Under the pieces are notes generated by a model, which was not told the DNA's origin, made no database searches, and saw only the letters and a list, made by a program, of their open reading frames with translations. Position numbers and translations under genes: made by a program. Source: Burkholderia plantarii (GTDB lineage Bacteria > Pseudomonadota > Gammaproteobacteria > Burkholderiales > Burkholderiaceae). From it: a stretch of 64,000 nt of DNA. This document shows positions 56,380-64,000 of this stretch, piece by piece. Position 1 is the stretch's first letter, and every line of letters starts with the position of its first letter. Where the stretch lies: assembly GCF_001411805.1 (NCBI RefSeq), contig NZ_CP007213.1:1116001-1180000 (forward strand), given 5' to 3'.

Positions 56380-56645
56380 CAGTTGAAGCGGCGTGACTTG
56401 CCTGAAAATCCCTGGCGCGGCTGGTGGATGACCGCTTCGTGCTGGCGTCCCCATCGGCCGCTTATGGACGGAAGTCGCCCTACGTCTCCGCGCCCGGGCT
56501 CGGCCGGCCGCAGCCGACCCGTTGCCGCCATTCAGCGACCCAGGCCACGTGCCTGCAATTGCCAACGTCGCTTCAGTCGGTCGGAGCGGTAGCACGGTGT
56601 TTAGGGCGGCAGTGGCCCAAACACTTCAACCAAGAAGAAGCCGAT
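56380..56645. other. Non-coding remnant DNA
   Basis: Sequence between the IS110-end repeat and the DUF4396 gene. Short frames on both strands are broken. A phrase GACCCGTTGC also occurs in the remnant at 60691-60906. It looks like a mosaic of decayed sequence rather than a gene. Confidence 0.35.
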
Positions 56646-57359
56646 TTACATCTTTTCTTTTACCCCCGAACGGATCAACCACCAGTTGACGGGATAGCTG
56701 GTTGCGAATCCCGCGAGCATGGCGAGTTGCATGGCGAACCAGAATTCCGGGCTCGCAACTTTGGCGATTCCCCCGTAAGCCGGCTTGAACCACAAGAACT
56801 GGATGATGGCCATGAGTCCATACATGCCCACCTGCCAAGCAGTGATCGACGCGATATCGGCTTTGACGGCTGCCACCACACCTGCGCCTACCGACAGCCC
56901 TCGCATCGGTTTGACGGTGAAATACTGAAAGACGATGCCGAGCAGAAAGGCGATGATGAAATCGAGGATCCACACGGCAAACGTTTTTTCGTTGAACACC
57001 GTGTGCCACCCGAACCAGCCCGCCAACGCGGGGAAGGCAAACGCCGACCACTCGACAATGATGTCTCCCAGCGTACAGCCGGCACCGCAGTGGCTCGTCC
57101 CTTTCATCGCCATCACGGCGAACGCCTGCTCGTCGGCCCTCCGCCCGGCGTCGGCGATATTTCGTCCCCACGCGTAGTAGGCGGCACCCCATACGACTGT
57201 CCCGAACAACGCCGTAAGGGGCCAGACGACGTTCATAATCCACATCTTCTGGGGGTGTCGAAGCTCGTCAACGATGATCGCGCCTGCAGATATCGCGCCC
57301 AAAATGATCCAAGTGATCGACAGCGTATTCAGCCAGGGAGGAAAGGTTCCGTAGGTCAT
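56646..57359 (-). CDS. DUF4396 membrane protein
   Basis: A 237-residue inner-membrane protein with about six hydrophobic segments. The motif KGTSHCGAGCTLGDIIVEW (Cys and His before a helix) is characteristic of DUF4396, which has no firm function; the HC..GC pair could bind a metal. The tail ends in GFATSYPVNWWLIRSGVKEKM-like basic residues. The start at MTYGTFPPWLN is used; an in-frame ATG at 57389 would add ten residues. No operon partner is evident, and both flanks are decayed DNA. Confidence 0.78.
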   Translation of the reverse strand: MTYGTFPPWLNTLSITWIILGAISAGAIIVDELRHPQKMWIMNVVWPLTALFGTVVWGAAYYAWGRNIADAGRRADEQAFAVMAMKGTSHCGAGCTLGDIIVEWSAFAFPALAGWFGWHTVFNEKTFAVWILDFIIAFLLGIVFQYFTVKPMRGLSVGAGVVAAVKADIASITAWQVGMYGLMAIIQFLWFKPAYGGIAKVASPEFWFAMQLAMLAGFATSYPVNWWLIRSGVKEKM

Positions 57360-57541
57360 CTCTTTTGGTGTTGGCGGTACACATGCCAAGCATCCAGCAA
57401 GGCGCGTTCCGTCGCGATGACGGGTGACGGACGCACGTTCCGGGGCGCACGACTACAGCATCAAGAACGTTTTTCCGGAGCGGGGGGAACGGGCACGGCT
57501 CAAGACGTCATCGACCTGCTATCAACAAGGATTGCCTGAAA

Positions 57542-57626
57542 ATGGTATGGCTTCATCTCGCTTCTTACTTCTTCGGCGGCGCCTTTCTCACGAACGCTGT
57601 GCCGCACTTCGTCGCCGGCGTAATGG
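57542..57626 (+). pseudogene. N-terminal fragment of small membrane protein gene
   Basis: Residues MVWLHLASYFFGGAFLTNAV and PHFVAGVM look like the start of a known type of small hydrophobic protein. The similarity ends abruptly at about 57626, after which the frame runs through antisense epoxide-hydrolase sequence. AAGGA precedes the ATG closely. I regard this as a gene truncated by recombination. Confidence 0.5.
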
Positions 57627-57627
57627 C

Positions 57628-57798
57628 AGAGCCGGGCCAACCACGCGCCATCAGCCATGGAATGGCATCGGGTTCAGGTGACCGAACATATAGGAAGTGG
57701 ATGTCAAGGCCGTCAATGGTCGTCTTGAACTGCCCGAAGTCATTCAACATCGACTCGCAGCGGCGCCAGTCGTAACCGTCTAGCCAATAAGCAAGCAA
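57628..57798 (-). pseudogene. Epoxide hydrolase N-terminal fragment
   Basis: The minus strand encodes YWLDGYDWRRCESMLNDFGQ, followed by FKTTIDGLDIHFLYVRSPEP and ending in RGWPGS. This is the conserved N-terminal region of microsomal-type epoxide hydrolases, ending at the HGWPGS oxyanion motif (here His is Arg). The alpha/beta-hydrolase core with the nucleophile is missing, and the similarity stops where the plus-strand fragment begins. It cannot make an active enzyme. Confidence 0.65.
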
Positions 57799-57879
57799 TT
57801 GCGGTCATAGATCATTCGACGCGATAGAACACCTTCCGGCAATATCGCCTGACGGAAATGCTGCCCGCTCATGTTTCGA

Positions 57880-58785
57880 TTATTCCGGGGCGACCGAGTT
57901 CGACACAGGTCGAAAACGCTCCAGCAGCCATCTGCCAGCCGGTCCCGGCAGGCGGTCGGACGGATAGACGGCCTGAAAAGGCATCATGCCTGCCGATGGC
58001 CCTTCCAGCTCGATGCGTGTCAAACGTCCCTCCGCCATGTCTTGCTCGATGAGCCATCGCGGCATGTGACCCCAGCCCAGGCCCGCGCGCAGAAAAGCGT
58101 GCTTCGCGCCGAGGTCGGCCAGCCGCCAGATATTCTTTCCCTGCACTCCGTAATCCACGCCGCTCGTCAGCGACGAGCGATCGGTGAGAACCAGTTGCGT
58201 GGTTTCCTGCAGGTCACGCAGCGCAACCGGCCTAGGCGCTGAAGCCAGAGGCGACGCCGGCGCGACCACGGTCACGATTTCCTCGCTGAACAATCGTTCG
58301 GCTGCAAGCCCCGGGGGCAGAAAGGGCAGCGTGCCCGTCACGCCCAGGCTGCAATCACCGTCGAGCACGAGTTGCGCAACGCGACCCAACGCTTCGACAT
58401 GAAGCCTCAGCGACGTGGATGGGAATTGCGCCTTGAAACTTCCAAGGGCATCGGTGAGGCATGACTGCGGAAACATGACGTCAATCACGATCGACAACTC
58501 AGGTTCGAGCCCGGCCGACAGATTGCGGGCCTTGGCTTTCAATGCATCGGCGCTCATGACCACGCGACGGGCATCGTCCAGCAGATTCTTCCCCTGCGCG
58601 GTCAGTTGCGGATAACGCCCGACTCTTTCGAACAGGGCGACGCCGAGTTGCGCTTCGAGATTCGCGATGGTCTGACTCACCACCGACTGCGCACGGCCAA
58701 TTGCGCGGCCGGCCGCTGAGAAGCTTCCTGCGTCGGCTGCAGCGACGAAGGTGCGCAAATGATCGAGCGAGACGCCGTCCAGCAT
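57880..58785 (-). CDS. LysR family transcriptional regulator
   Basis: A 301-residue LysR-type regulator. The winged helix spans residues about 5-63 (LDHLRTFVAAADAGSFSAAG, RAIGRAQSVVSQTIANLEAQ). The effector domain contains PRPVALRDLQETTQLVLTDR and a C-terminal RWLLERF. It is divergent from the epimerase gene with only 92 bases between starts and a perfect 17-base dyad there, so it very probably controls the epimerase-SDR pair and itself. Length is normal. Confidence 0.87.
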   Translation of the reverse strand: MLDGVSLDHLRTFVAAADAGSFSAAGRAIGRAQSVVSQTIANLEAQLGVALFERVGRYPQLTAQGKNLLDDARRVVMSADALKAKARNLSAGLEPELSIVIDVMFPQSCLTDALGSFKAQFPSTSLRLHVEALGRVAQLVLDGDCSLGVTGTLPFLPPGLAAERLFSEEIVTVVAPASPLASAPRPVALRDLQETTQLVLTDRSSLTSGVDYGVQGKNIWRLADLGAKHAFLRAGLGWGHMPRWLIEQDMAEGRLTRIELEGPSAGMMPFQAVYPSDRLPGPAGRWLLERFRPVSNSVAPE

Positions 58786-58804
58786 GTATCTGTTCCGCAG
58801 ATGG

Positions 58805-58821
58805 ATATCATCGAATGATAT
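58805..58821. promoter_or_regulatory. LysR operator candidate, 17-base perfect dyad
   Basis: ATATCATCGAATGATAT is an exact inverted repeat (7-base arms around CGA) containing T-N11-A (T58806, A58818), 20 bases from the lysR start codon and 57 bases before the epimerase ATG. Confidence 0.6.
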
Positions 58822-58877
58822 AGGCTTCTCAGAGATATCGCCCGCCCGTATCTTGAACGGAACAAAAGGAGCCGTTC

Positions 58878-59825
58878 ATGATCAAGTGCGTCTTTATCGT
58901 GGGTGCATCGGGCTTCGCGGGCAGCGCGTTGGCGCGGCGCTTTCTAGCGGAAGGACGGTCGGTATTCGGCCTCGCGCGATCCGACCGTGCGGAGGCCGCG
59001 CTGACTGCCGCAGGTGTCCATCCCGTGCGCGGCGACCTCGATGCCGACATCGCACCCGTGTTAGCGGCGGCACGTTCGGCCGACGCGACCGTCTATGCCG
59101 CCCGGATTGCCGTCGAACGCGAACCCGCCGTCGTCCGGGCGCTCCGTGGGTGCCTGGCGCGCACCGGGAAGACGCTTGTCTTTCTGTCCGGCACCGGCGT
59201 TTTCATGCAGCGCACCGGCGGTGCCTGGAGCGCCGACAGCTTCGCTGAAGACGATCCGTTCACGCCGGAGCCATTGGCCACGCCGAGGATCGAAGCGGAA
59301 GGCATCGTGCGAGGGTCGGCCGATGATGGCTTGCGTACCATGGTGATCCGGCCGCCCGCGATCTGGGGACCAGGCGACGACGGCCCCGTCGCAAGCGTCT
59401 ATCGTTCCGTCGCGCAGACCGGCGCCGCCTGCTATATCGGCTCGGGACTCGCCGCTTATTCAAACGTCCATTCCGACGATCTGGCCCGCCTGTTTTCGCT
59501 CGCACTCGAACGAGGAACATCGGGCGCGCTCTACCACGCATCCGCTGGCGAGATTCCATATCGCTGGATGGCCGATGCCGTCGCCCGCGACCTGAACGTG
59601 CAAACACGCAGTCTGACGATGGACGAAGCATCTGAAGTTTTCGGACCTTTCGGCGCACTCATTCATTCTGCGTGCAGCCGCTCGCGCGATCCCCGAACCC
59701 GGTCCGAACTCGGCTGGCAGCCCATTCATCTCGATCTGTTGTCTCAAGTCGGCGAGCCGCGTTTGCGCGCGCTTGCCCATCCTCAATTCAAGCAGGGAGT
59801 CACTCATGAACATGAACACGCATGA
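58878..59825 (+). CDS. NAD-dependent epimerase/dehydratase family protein
   Basis: A 315-residue extended SDR protein. The NAD-binding start is CVFIVGASGFAGSALARRFL (GxxGxxG), with an acidic residue pattern near GDLDADI. It lacks a clear YxxxK in the usual place (PRIEAEGIV occupies that region), so it may be an atypical reductase or NAD-binding regulator rather than a true epimerase. The start follows AAAGGAG. It overlaps the next SDR gene by 20 bases and is divergent from LysR; the two genes form an operon. Confidence 0.8.
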   Translation: MIKCVFIVGASGFAGSALARRFLAEGRSVFGLARSDRAEAALTAAGVHPVRGDLDADIAPVLAAARSADATVYAARIAVEREPAVVRALRGCLARTGKTLVFLSGTGVFMQRTGGAWSADSFAEDDPFTPEPLATPRIEAEGIVRGSADDGLRTMVIRPPAIWGPGDDGPVASVYRSVAQTGAACYIGSGLAAYSNVHSDDLARLFSLALERGTSGALYHASAGEIPYRWMADAVARDLNVQTRSLTMDEASEVFGPFGALIHSACSRSRDPRTRSELGWQPIHLDLLSQVGEPRLRALAHPQFKQGVTHEHEHA

Positions 59826-60552
59826 AGGCAAAATCGCAATCGTCACGGGCGGAAAGCAAGGCATTGGTCGAGGTATCGCGCAACTGTTGGCCGCGAGAGG
59901 CGCGAAGGTGGTGATCATCAATCGCGAGCATGCCGGGCACTCGGCGCGGGAGATCGGCAACGGCGCCATCGCCATTGCAGCCGATATCACGCGCGAGGCC
60001 GACTGGGCCGATGTCGCGCGTCAAGTCGAGCAACGGTTCGGGCGTGCCGACATTCTCGTGCATGCGGCGGGCATTTATCCGCTTGCATCGCTCGATCAAA
60101 TGACGCCGGAAGCATGGCGACACGTGCTGGCGGTGAACCTCGACGCCCATGTGCTCGGCGCACGCGCGATCGTCCCGCTGATGCGCTGTGCCGGAGGCGG
60201 TGCGATCGTGGCGATCGGTTCGGATGCAGTGAATATGGTGACGCCGCCCGGCATGGGGTTCTCGCACTACGTGGCGTCGAAGATGGGCGCGATCGGTCTC
60301 GTTCGCGCACTCGCCAATGAGCTTGCTGCGGACAATATCATCGTCAATGCGGTGCATCCGGGAATCACGGATACTGAGGGTGCGAGCGGCATGCCGAACG
60401 AACAGAAGGCTCAGGTGTACATGATGCAGGCGATCAAGCGGCTCGGCACGCCCGCTGACATTGCGGGTCCGGTCGCCTTTCTGACGAGCGACGATGCGCG
60501 CTTCGTCACCGGGCAAACGCTCGTGGTCGATGGCGGTCTGATGCGTCTCTGA
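59806..60552 (+). CDS. SDR family oxidoreductase
   Basis: A 248-residue classical short-chain dehydrogenase. TGGKQGIGRGIAQLLAARGA binds the cofactor; the catalytic Ser lies in VAIGSDAVNMVTPPG and YxxxK in FSHYVASKMGAIGLV; the end FVTGQTLVVDGGLMRL is typical. The substrate is unknown. Its start, after CAGGGAG, lies inside the end of the epimerase-like gene. It is followed 18 bases later by a truncated SDR gene. Confidence 0.87.
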   Translation: MNMNTHEGKIAIVTGGKQGIGRGIAQLLAARGAKVVIINREHAGHSAREIGNGAIAIAADITREADWADVARQVEQRFGRADILVHAAGIYPLASLDQMTPEAWRHVLAVNLDAHVLGARAIVPLMRCAGGGAIVAIGSDAVNMVTPPGMGFSHYVASKMGAIGLVRALANELAADNIIVNAVHPGITDTEGASGMPNEQKAQVYMMQAIKRLGTPADIAGPVAFLTSDDARFVTGQTLVVDGGLMRL

Positions 60553-60570
60553 CTACAGAGGAAGAACGAC

Positions 60571-60690
60571 ATGAAACGCACGGGAAATACGATGCTGGTC
60601 ACTGGCGGCGGCACGGGTATCGGGCAGGCGCTGGCGTATCGATGGCATGACACGGGAAGCGACGTCATCATCACCGGACGTCGGCAGTAG
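60571..60690 (+). pseudogene. Truncated SDR gene (DltE-like)
   Basis: Thirty-nine codons, starting MKRTGNTMLVTGGGTGIGQA with a good AGAGGAAG before the ATG, and stopping with TAG directly after the Arg-Arg-Gln of the first alpha/beta unit. Reading past the stop gives ILEEAIAVR, which continues the expected helix, so the stop looks like a nonsense mutation; the frame then decays. The intact family is about 250 residues. It is the third gene of the epimerase-SDR operon, now dead and followed by an IS3 element. Confidence 0.65.
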
Positions 60691-60906
60691 ATTCTGGAGG
60701 AAGCGATTGCCGTCCGATGAAAAAAGCGGTGTCCCTTCGACAGCCCAATGGGGACGTTGGCGTCTCGTCGTTGACGAACTACTGAATGTCGCTTACTGGC
60801 CGACCACGGCCTGCCGCCGCCTGCAACGTGCGACCGGCGCAGATCGACCCGTTGCAGCTGTTCAACGTCGGACCGGTGCAATGTCCGGTTCCAAATTACA
60901 ACGGCC
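60691..60906. other. Degenerate DNA between SDR fragment and IS3 element
   Basis: About 216 bases that hold the rest of the broken SDR helix (to about 60720) and then sequence with no frame. It shares the phrase GACCCGTTGC with 56380-56645. No promoter is assigned. Confidence 0.35.
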
Positions 60907-60934
60907 TGTAATGACCCAGCCAAACCTGCACAGG

Positions 60935-61756
60935 TTAAGCGGCTAAAGCAAACGCCTCGGCCGGGGTCTTCATCTTCAGCGACTGATGCGGTCGCCGGTG
61001 GTTGTAAAACTGAATCCAGTCGGCGATGGCGCGGCTCGCATGCTGTAGCGATTCGAAGCGCTGCCGGTGTACGCATTGCTCCTTCAGCGTCCTGATCACT
61101 CGCTCCACCATGCCGTTTTGTTGCGGGCAATGCGGCGTGATGAACTCCTGCTTCAGGCCGTAATCGCGCACCAGCTTCGTGTACTTTTGGCTCGTGAAAA
61201 CCAGGCCGTTGTCGCTCCTCAACAGGAATGGCGTCGATACTCGACCCAGCGTGCCGAACCGGGCAATCAACGCGTGCTCCAGCGCGCTGGCCGCGGTCGT
61301 CGCCTTTGCGCTTCGGGACAGGTGCCAGCCCAGCAACTCGCGCGTGTAGCAATCGATGACCAGGGCCAAGGTTGCCCAGCCGTCTCGCCCCGCCCAGATA
61401 CGGCACATGTCGGTCGACCAGCGCGAGTTCGGTTTGAGCGCAACCGATGGCATCGATTGCACCCGTGGCCGAAAGCCAACTGGCCGCTTGCGCACTTGCC
61501 AGCCCATCAACTGGAACACGCGTTGCACCGTGTTCTTGTTGAAGCCCAGCAGGTGCGCCACTGTCCGATAGCCGAATGATGGCGACTCCTCGATCATGGC
61601 CTTGATCGGTTCCGAGAAACGCGCCTGCACGACGGGTTCTGCCTTGACTGGCCGGTAATACACGGTTCGGCGCGGCACATCGAACCACTTGCAGAGCTTG
61701 GAAATCGAAACGACAACGCCTTCTTCTTTCAGTCCCTGGTGGATCGTTTCGATCAC
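60935..61756 (-). CDS. IS3 transposase OrfB (DDE domain)
   Basis: The catalytic half of the IS3-family transposase, 273 codons from the GTG that overlaps the orfA stop. An HTH_21-like region (FGYRTVAHLLGFNKNTVQRV) precedes the integrase core with the DDE residues in WSTDMCRIWAG, LLRSDNGLVFTS and NGMVERVIRTLKEQC. The reading frame is intact. It is probably made mainly as an OrfA-OrfB fusion by -1 frameshifting at the A7 run at 61786-61792. Confidence 0.92.
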   Translation of the reverse strand: MIETIHQGLKEEGVVVSISKLCKWFDVPRRTVYYRPVKAEPVVQARFSEPIKAMIEESPSFGYRTVAHLLGFNKNTVQRVFQLMGWQVRKRPVGFRPRVQSMPSVALKPNSRWSTDMCRIWAGRDGWATLALVIDCYTRELLGWHLSRSAKATTAASALEHALIARFGTLGRVSTPFLLRSDNGLVFTSQKYTKLVRDYGLKQEFITPHCPQQNGMVERVIRTLKEQCVHRQRFESLQHASRAIADWIQFYNHRRPHQSLKMKTPAEAFALAA

Positions 61757-62082
61757 TTCTCGTCCTCGCCCAGCAGGGACTGCAATTTTTTTCTGGCGCG
61801 CAACTCCAGCATGGCTTCGCCGTAGGCCTCCTGCAACTCCTTGATCTGCCGCTCGTACTGCTCCTTGACGTCCAGCGGATTGGCGCGAAGCGCGTTCTCC
61901 ATGCCTCGCTTGCCGTCGTCCACCCAGTTCTCAACCTCGGAGGGCGACAGGTCATAGGTTCGGCTGGCTTCGGCAACCGTCGTCTTGCCCTGAATGATAT
62001 CCATCACCAGCGCGCTCTTGCGCTTGGCCGTCCATCGTTTGATGTCTTCATCCATCTTCGTGCTCATCGTCTTTTCATCCAT
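61753..62082 (-). CDS. IS3 transposase OrfA (helix-turn-helix)
   Basis: A 109-residue DNA-binding subunit with a HTH_Tnp_1-like domain (KSALVMDIIQGKTTVAEASR, TYDLSPSEVENWVDDGK) and a C-terminal leucine-rich coiled region (QYERQIKELQEAYGEAMLEL). Near its end the codons AGA AAA AAA TTG form a slippery run of seven A on the coding strand. The stop overlaps the orfB start. Confidence 0.9.
   Translation of the reverse strand: MDEKTMSTKMDEDIKRWTAKRKSALVMDIIQGKTTVAEASRTYDLSPSEVENWVDDGKRGMENALRANPLDVKEQYERQIKELQEAYGEAMLELRARKKLQSLLGEDEK
61786..61792 (-). promoter_or_regulatory. Programmed -1 frameshift site, A7
   Basis: Seven A on the coding strand in orfA. A -1 slip leads into Lys-Ile-Ala-Val-Pro and then in frame into the orfB sequence IETIHQG, giving the OrfAB transposase, as is usual for IS3 elements. 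Confidence 0.65.
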
Positions 62083-62184
62083 TATGACGTGAGCAGGTTT
62101 TCACTGGGTCGGTACAGTCATTCAGCTTGAGGCTTGTTCTGGTAGGATTCACGTCCGGTTGGATGAATCGGAGCACTTCAGCAA

Positions 62185-62571
62185 ATGAAATTCAACATCG
62201 AAGGGAAAGCGGAAATCATCGCGCCAACGCCACGACAAATCACTCACGCACTGAAATCGCTGCGCAGCTATGGCAAGTCATCTTATGCGTCTTTGACTGA
62301 TGCTAGTGGTGGCTATGTGCAGGTAGCGGGCGGCGGCGTAAGTTGCATGATTGAGCGTTTCCAGTTCGGTTCGCAACGGTGGAGAGCATTCCACGACAAA
62401 CCGTCACCTGTACGCCCAGACGGCACCATCCTAGTCTTCCGGGCGGGCAACATTCCGATGCGCTCAGATGAATGGTTCATGGCTGACCAAGTTGTGGAGG
62501 TATTTCTGGCCTTCCTCAACGGCGCACCGTACCCACCATTTGTTCATTGGCGGCCAGCGCCGGGCTTTTAA
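62185..62571 (+). CDS. Hypothetical protein, possible orphan immunity-type gene
   Basis: A 128-residue protein starting MKFNIEGKAEIIAPTPRQIT. It has mixed alpha/beta character, no signal peptide and no membrane segment. The pattern GGYVQVAGGGVSCMIERFQF and DQVVEVFLAFLNG recalls small Imm-type immunity proteins that sit after toxin genes, but I cannot name the family. It is less GC-biased than the core genes and lies alone between two IS elements. A GGAG at 62168 is rather far (13 bases) from the ATG. Confidence 0.6.
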   Translation: MKFNIEGKAEIIAPTPRQITHALKSLRSYGKSSYASLTDASGGYVQVAGGGVSCMIERFQFGSQRWRAFHDKPSPVRPDGTILVFRAGNIPMRSDEWFMADQVVEVFLAFLNGAPYPPFVHWRPAPGF

Positions 62572-62824
62572 GGAGGCATCCGCCAGGAGACACTTTCTGC
62601 CGGCTTCTGTATTCCGAACTGTCAACGTTTCGAGGTTCGCGTTCGACTGACCGAAAATGGCCGAACTCGGCCTGACGACTACCGTCGCGGCGCCTTGTTG
62701 GAAGCTGCGGACGCCGACGGCAGACGGCGACCCGGAGCGGACTGTCAGGCTGCTTCTAAGCAGCCATTCATGCAAGTATCCGACGACACCGACGCATGGC
62801 GCTTCATCGCCGCATCCGAGGCCG

Positions 62825-63094
62825 TCAACGTTGACAATACGCGCGAAACAAAGGGAGCAGTTCTCGATACACCTCTACGTATCTATCGCCACCAACATGT
62901 CGAGTCGCACGCGCAACGAAAAATAACTCGTTCCGCAATTCGTTCAACATTGATCGGGGTTTTTGGTTTGCGATAGCCGAGGATTTTTCGAACGAGCCGT
63001 AGTGCTCGTATCCATTAAATGACATCGCAAATGCAAAGATAGCCTGCGCATCGTTGGGGTCAGGTAAATCCGCTTCGCTTACCAGCGTTTCCAT
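62825..63094 (-). CDS. Small hypothetical protein
   Basis: An 89-residue protein beginning METLVSEADLPDPNDAQAIF, with FAMSFNGYEHYGSFEKS and ELRNELFFVARATRHVGG in its middle and YVEVYRELLPLFRAY at its end. These are coherent helices without repeats. It resembles small hypotheticals found in variable regions of Burkholderia, but the function is unknown. The ribosome binding site is weak. It sits between an IS3 element and an IS481-type pseudogene. Confidence 0.6.
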   Translation of the reverse strand: METLVSEADLPDPNDAQAIFAFAMSFNGYEHYGSFEKSSAIANQKPRSMLNELRNELFFVARATRHVGGDRYVEVYRELLPLFRAYCQR

Positions 63095-63185
63095 ATCAAG
63101 AGCCCGAAACTTGGTGATTCAAGGGAATCTTATTTGTAGAAGTCGCGACCCGATCTGACAGTTACCCGTTCCGACGGTGCGTGAT

Positions 63186-64000
63186 TGTCAGATCAGATTC
63201 AGGTGGCTCACTTTTTCACGCCACACCTCCTTGCCCGCGATGAGCGGTTTGCAGAGGCGTGCGACCACGATACATCTTACCTTGATGGGTCCGCTCGCCG
63301 TTGTAGTACATCAGCCAGGCATCGAGATCGACCTGCAGCTCCGCCAGCGTCAGATACAGCTTGCGGCGGAACGCGACCAGATAAAACTCCTGCAGGATGG
63401 TTTTGTGGAACTGCTCGCAGATGCCATTCGCCTGCGGATGTCGCGCCTTGGTTCTGGTGTGCTCGATGTCGTCCAGCGCCAGGTACAGCTGATAATCGTG
63501 CGATTCCGGCTTGCTGCAATATTCCGTGCCTCGATCGGTCAGCTTGCGGATCACACCCATGTCGTGCTCCTCGAAGAACGGCAGCACCCGGTCATTGAGC
63601 AGATCGGCCGCCGTGATCGGCGTCTTGGAGGTGTACAGCTTGGCCATGGCCACTTTGCTGTACGTGTCGACGAAAGTCTGCTGGTAGATCCGGCCTACGC
63701 CCTTGATCGTGCCCACCTAGAACGTGTCTTGCGAGCCCAGATAGCCGGGATGAGCGGTTTCGATTTCGCCGTGGGCCACATCGTCGTCCTGCTTTCTTTC
63801 CAGCGCGGCCACCTGGTCCTCGCTCAGCACGATGCTTTTTTCAGCGACCTGCTTCTCCAGCGCCACGAGCCTCAGCTTGAAGGACGACAACGCGTGACGC
63901 AGCCGGATCGAACGAACCCCGGATGCAGACACGAAAATGCCGCGCCGGCGTAATTCGTTGCTGACCCGAACCTGCCCGTGGGCGGGCTGCTCCATGGCAT
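63186..64000 (-). pseudogene. IS481-type transposase, decayed and cut by window edge
   Basis: A DDE transposase read from the right window edge. HPGYLGSQDTF is followed by an in-frame amber codon (63717-63719) and then VGTIKGVGRIYQQTFVDTYS, so a single Tyr codon appears mutated to TAG. The catalytic residues remain in VDTYSKV, TDRGTEYCSK and NGICEQFHKTI. Near 63245 the frame shifts: the current frame ends at 63216, while another frame gives LIAGKEVWREKVSHLNLI and a stop at 63188, which looks like the original C-terminus. Two lesions make it inactive. The 5' part lies outside the window. Confidence 0.8.

Larger units (their letters stand above)
60907..62116 (-). mobile_element. IS3-family insertion sequence
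   Basis: About 1.21 kb with imperfect terminal inverted repeats: TGTAATGACCCAGCC at the left (60907) and, read on the other strand, TGTACCGACCCAGTG at the right (62116 inward), both followed by AAACCTGC within a few bases. It contains overlapping orfA and orfB on the minus strand. No target-site duplication is obvious at the junctions. Confidence 0.75.

Noticed and set aside
61753..62082. Treating IS3 orfA/orfB as a broken transposase
   Set aside because: The A7 slippery run and frame relation match programmed frameshifting normal for IS3 elements.

Overview
The window is very GC-rich DNA with strong G/C bias at third codon positions. Its gene content points to a plant- or soil-associated Burkholderia (betaproteobacterium): a valine catabolic operon with an AraC-type regulator, a long-chain GlgE with an extra N-terminal region, a large trehalose/alpha-glucan operon, GH18 chitinases and an AtoE-type transporter. 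The genus is an inference from gene content, not from a marker gene. No rRNA, tRNA or CRISPR array was seen.

Bases 1-5.4 kb hold housekeeping and small genes: a DUF1488 protein, a lytic transglycosylase, an NCS2 purine permease, a TIGR02594-type cell-wall hydrolase and a small hypothetical. An AraC-family regulator (4402-5430) is divergent from a tightly packed six-gene operon (5639-13112) for branched-chain acyl-CoA (valine/isobutyrate) breakdown: acyl-CoA dehydrogenase, acyl-CoA synthetase, MmsA, MmsB, enoyl-CoA hydratase and a 3-hydroxyisobutyryl-CoA hydrolase-like protein. After about 1.1 kb of non-coding DNA come a LuxR-type regulator, a creatininase-family amidohydrolase, an IS110-family element, and a LysR regulator divergent from a large metal-dependent amidohydrolase.

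Bases 22-35.5 kb hold a secreted GH18 chitinase facing a small unknown protein. Next is a module of an AceE-like 2-oxoacid dehydrogenase E1, a divergent Lrp-type regulator and a D-cysteine desulfhydrase/ACC-deaminase-family enzyme; the E1-Lrp intergenic region carries three identical TTCCGGAA palindromes. Then come a class A penicillin-binding protein, a short-chain fatty acid transporter with IclR-like dyads upstream, and a second, AT-richer GH18 chitinase with a jacalin-like lectin domain and no signal peptide.

Bases 35.5-54.4 kb are one minus-strand operon, in transcription order glgE - treS/maltokinase - glgB - glgX - treZ - malQ - treY. TreS-maltokinase makes maltose-1-phosphate from trehalose, GlgE polymerises it, GlgB branches it, GlgX debranches it, MalQ rearranges short glucans, and TreY/TreZ turn linear glucan ends back into trehalose. 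This is a complete trehalose-to-glucan cycle. Four of the six junctions are 4-base ATGA overlaps.

Bases 55-64 kb look accessory: a lone TabB/DapD-like acyltransferase, a DUF4396 membrane protein, two gene fragments abutting at about 57627, a LysR-epimerase-SDR group with a palindromic operator, a truncated SDR, an IS3 element with a frameshift signal, two small orphan genes, and a decayed IS481-type transposase running off the right edge.
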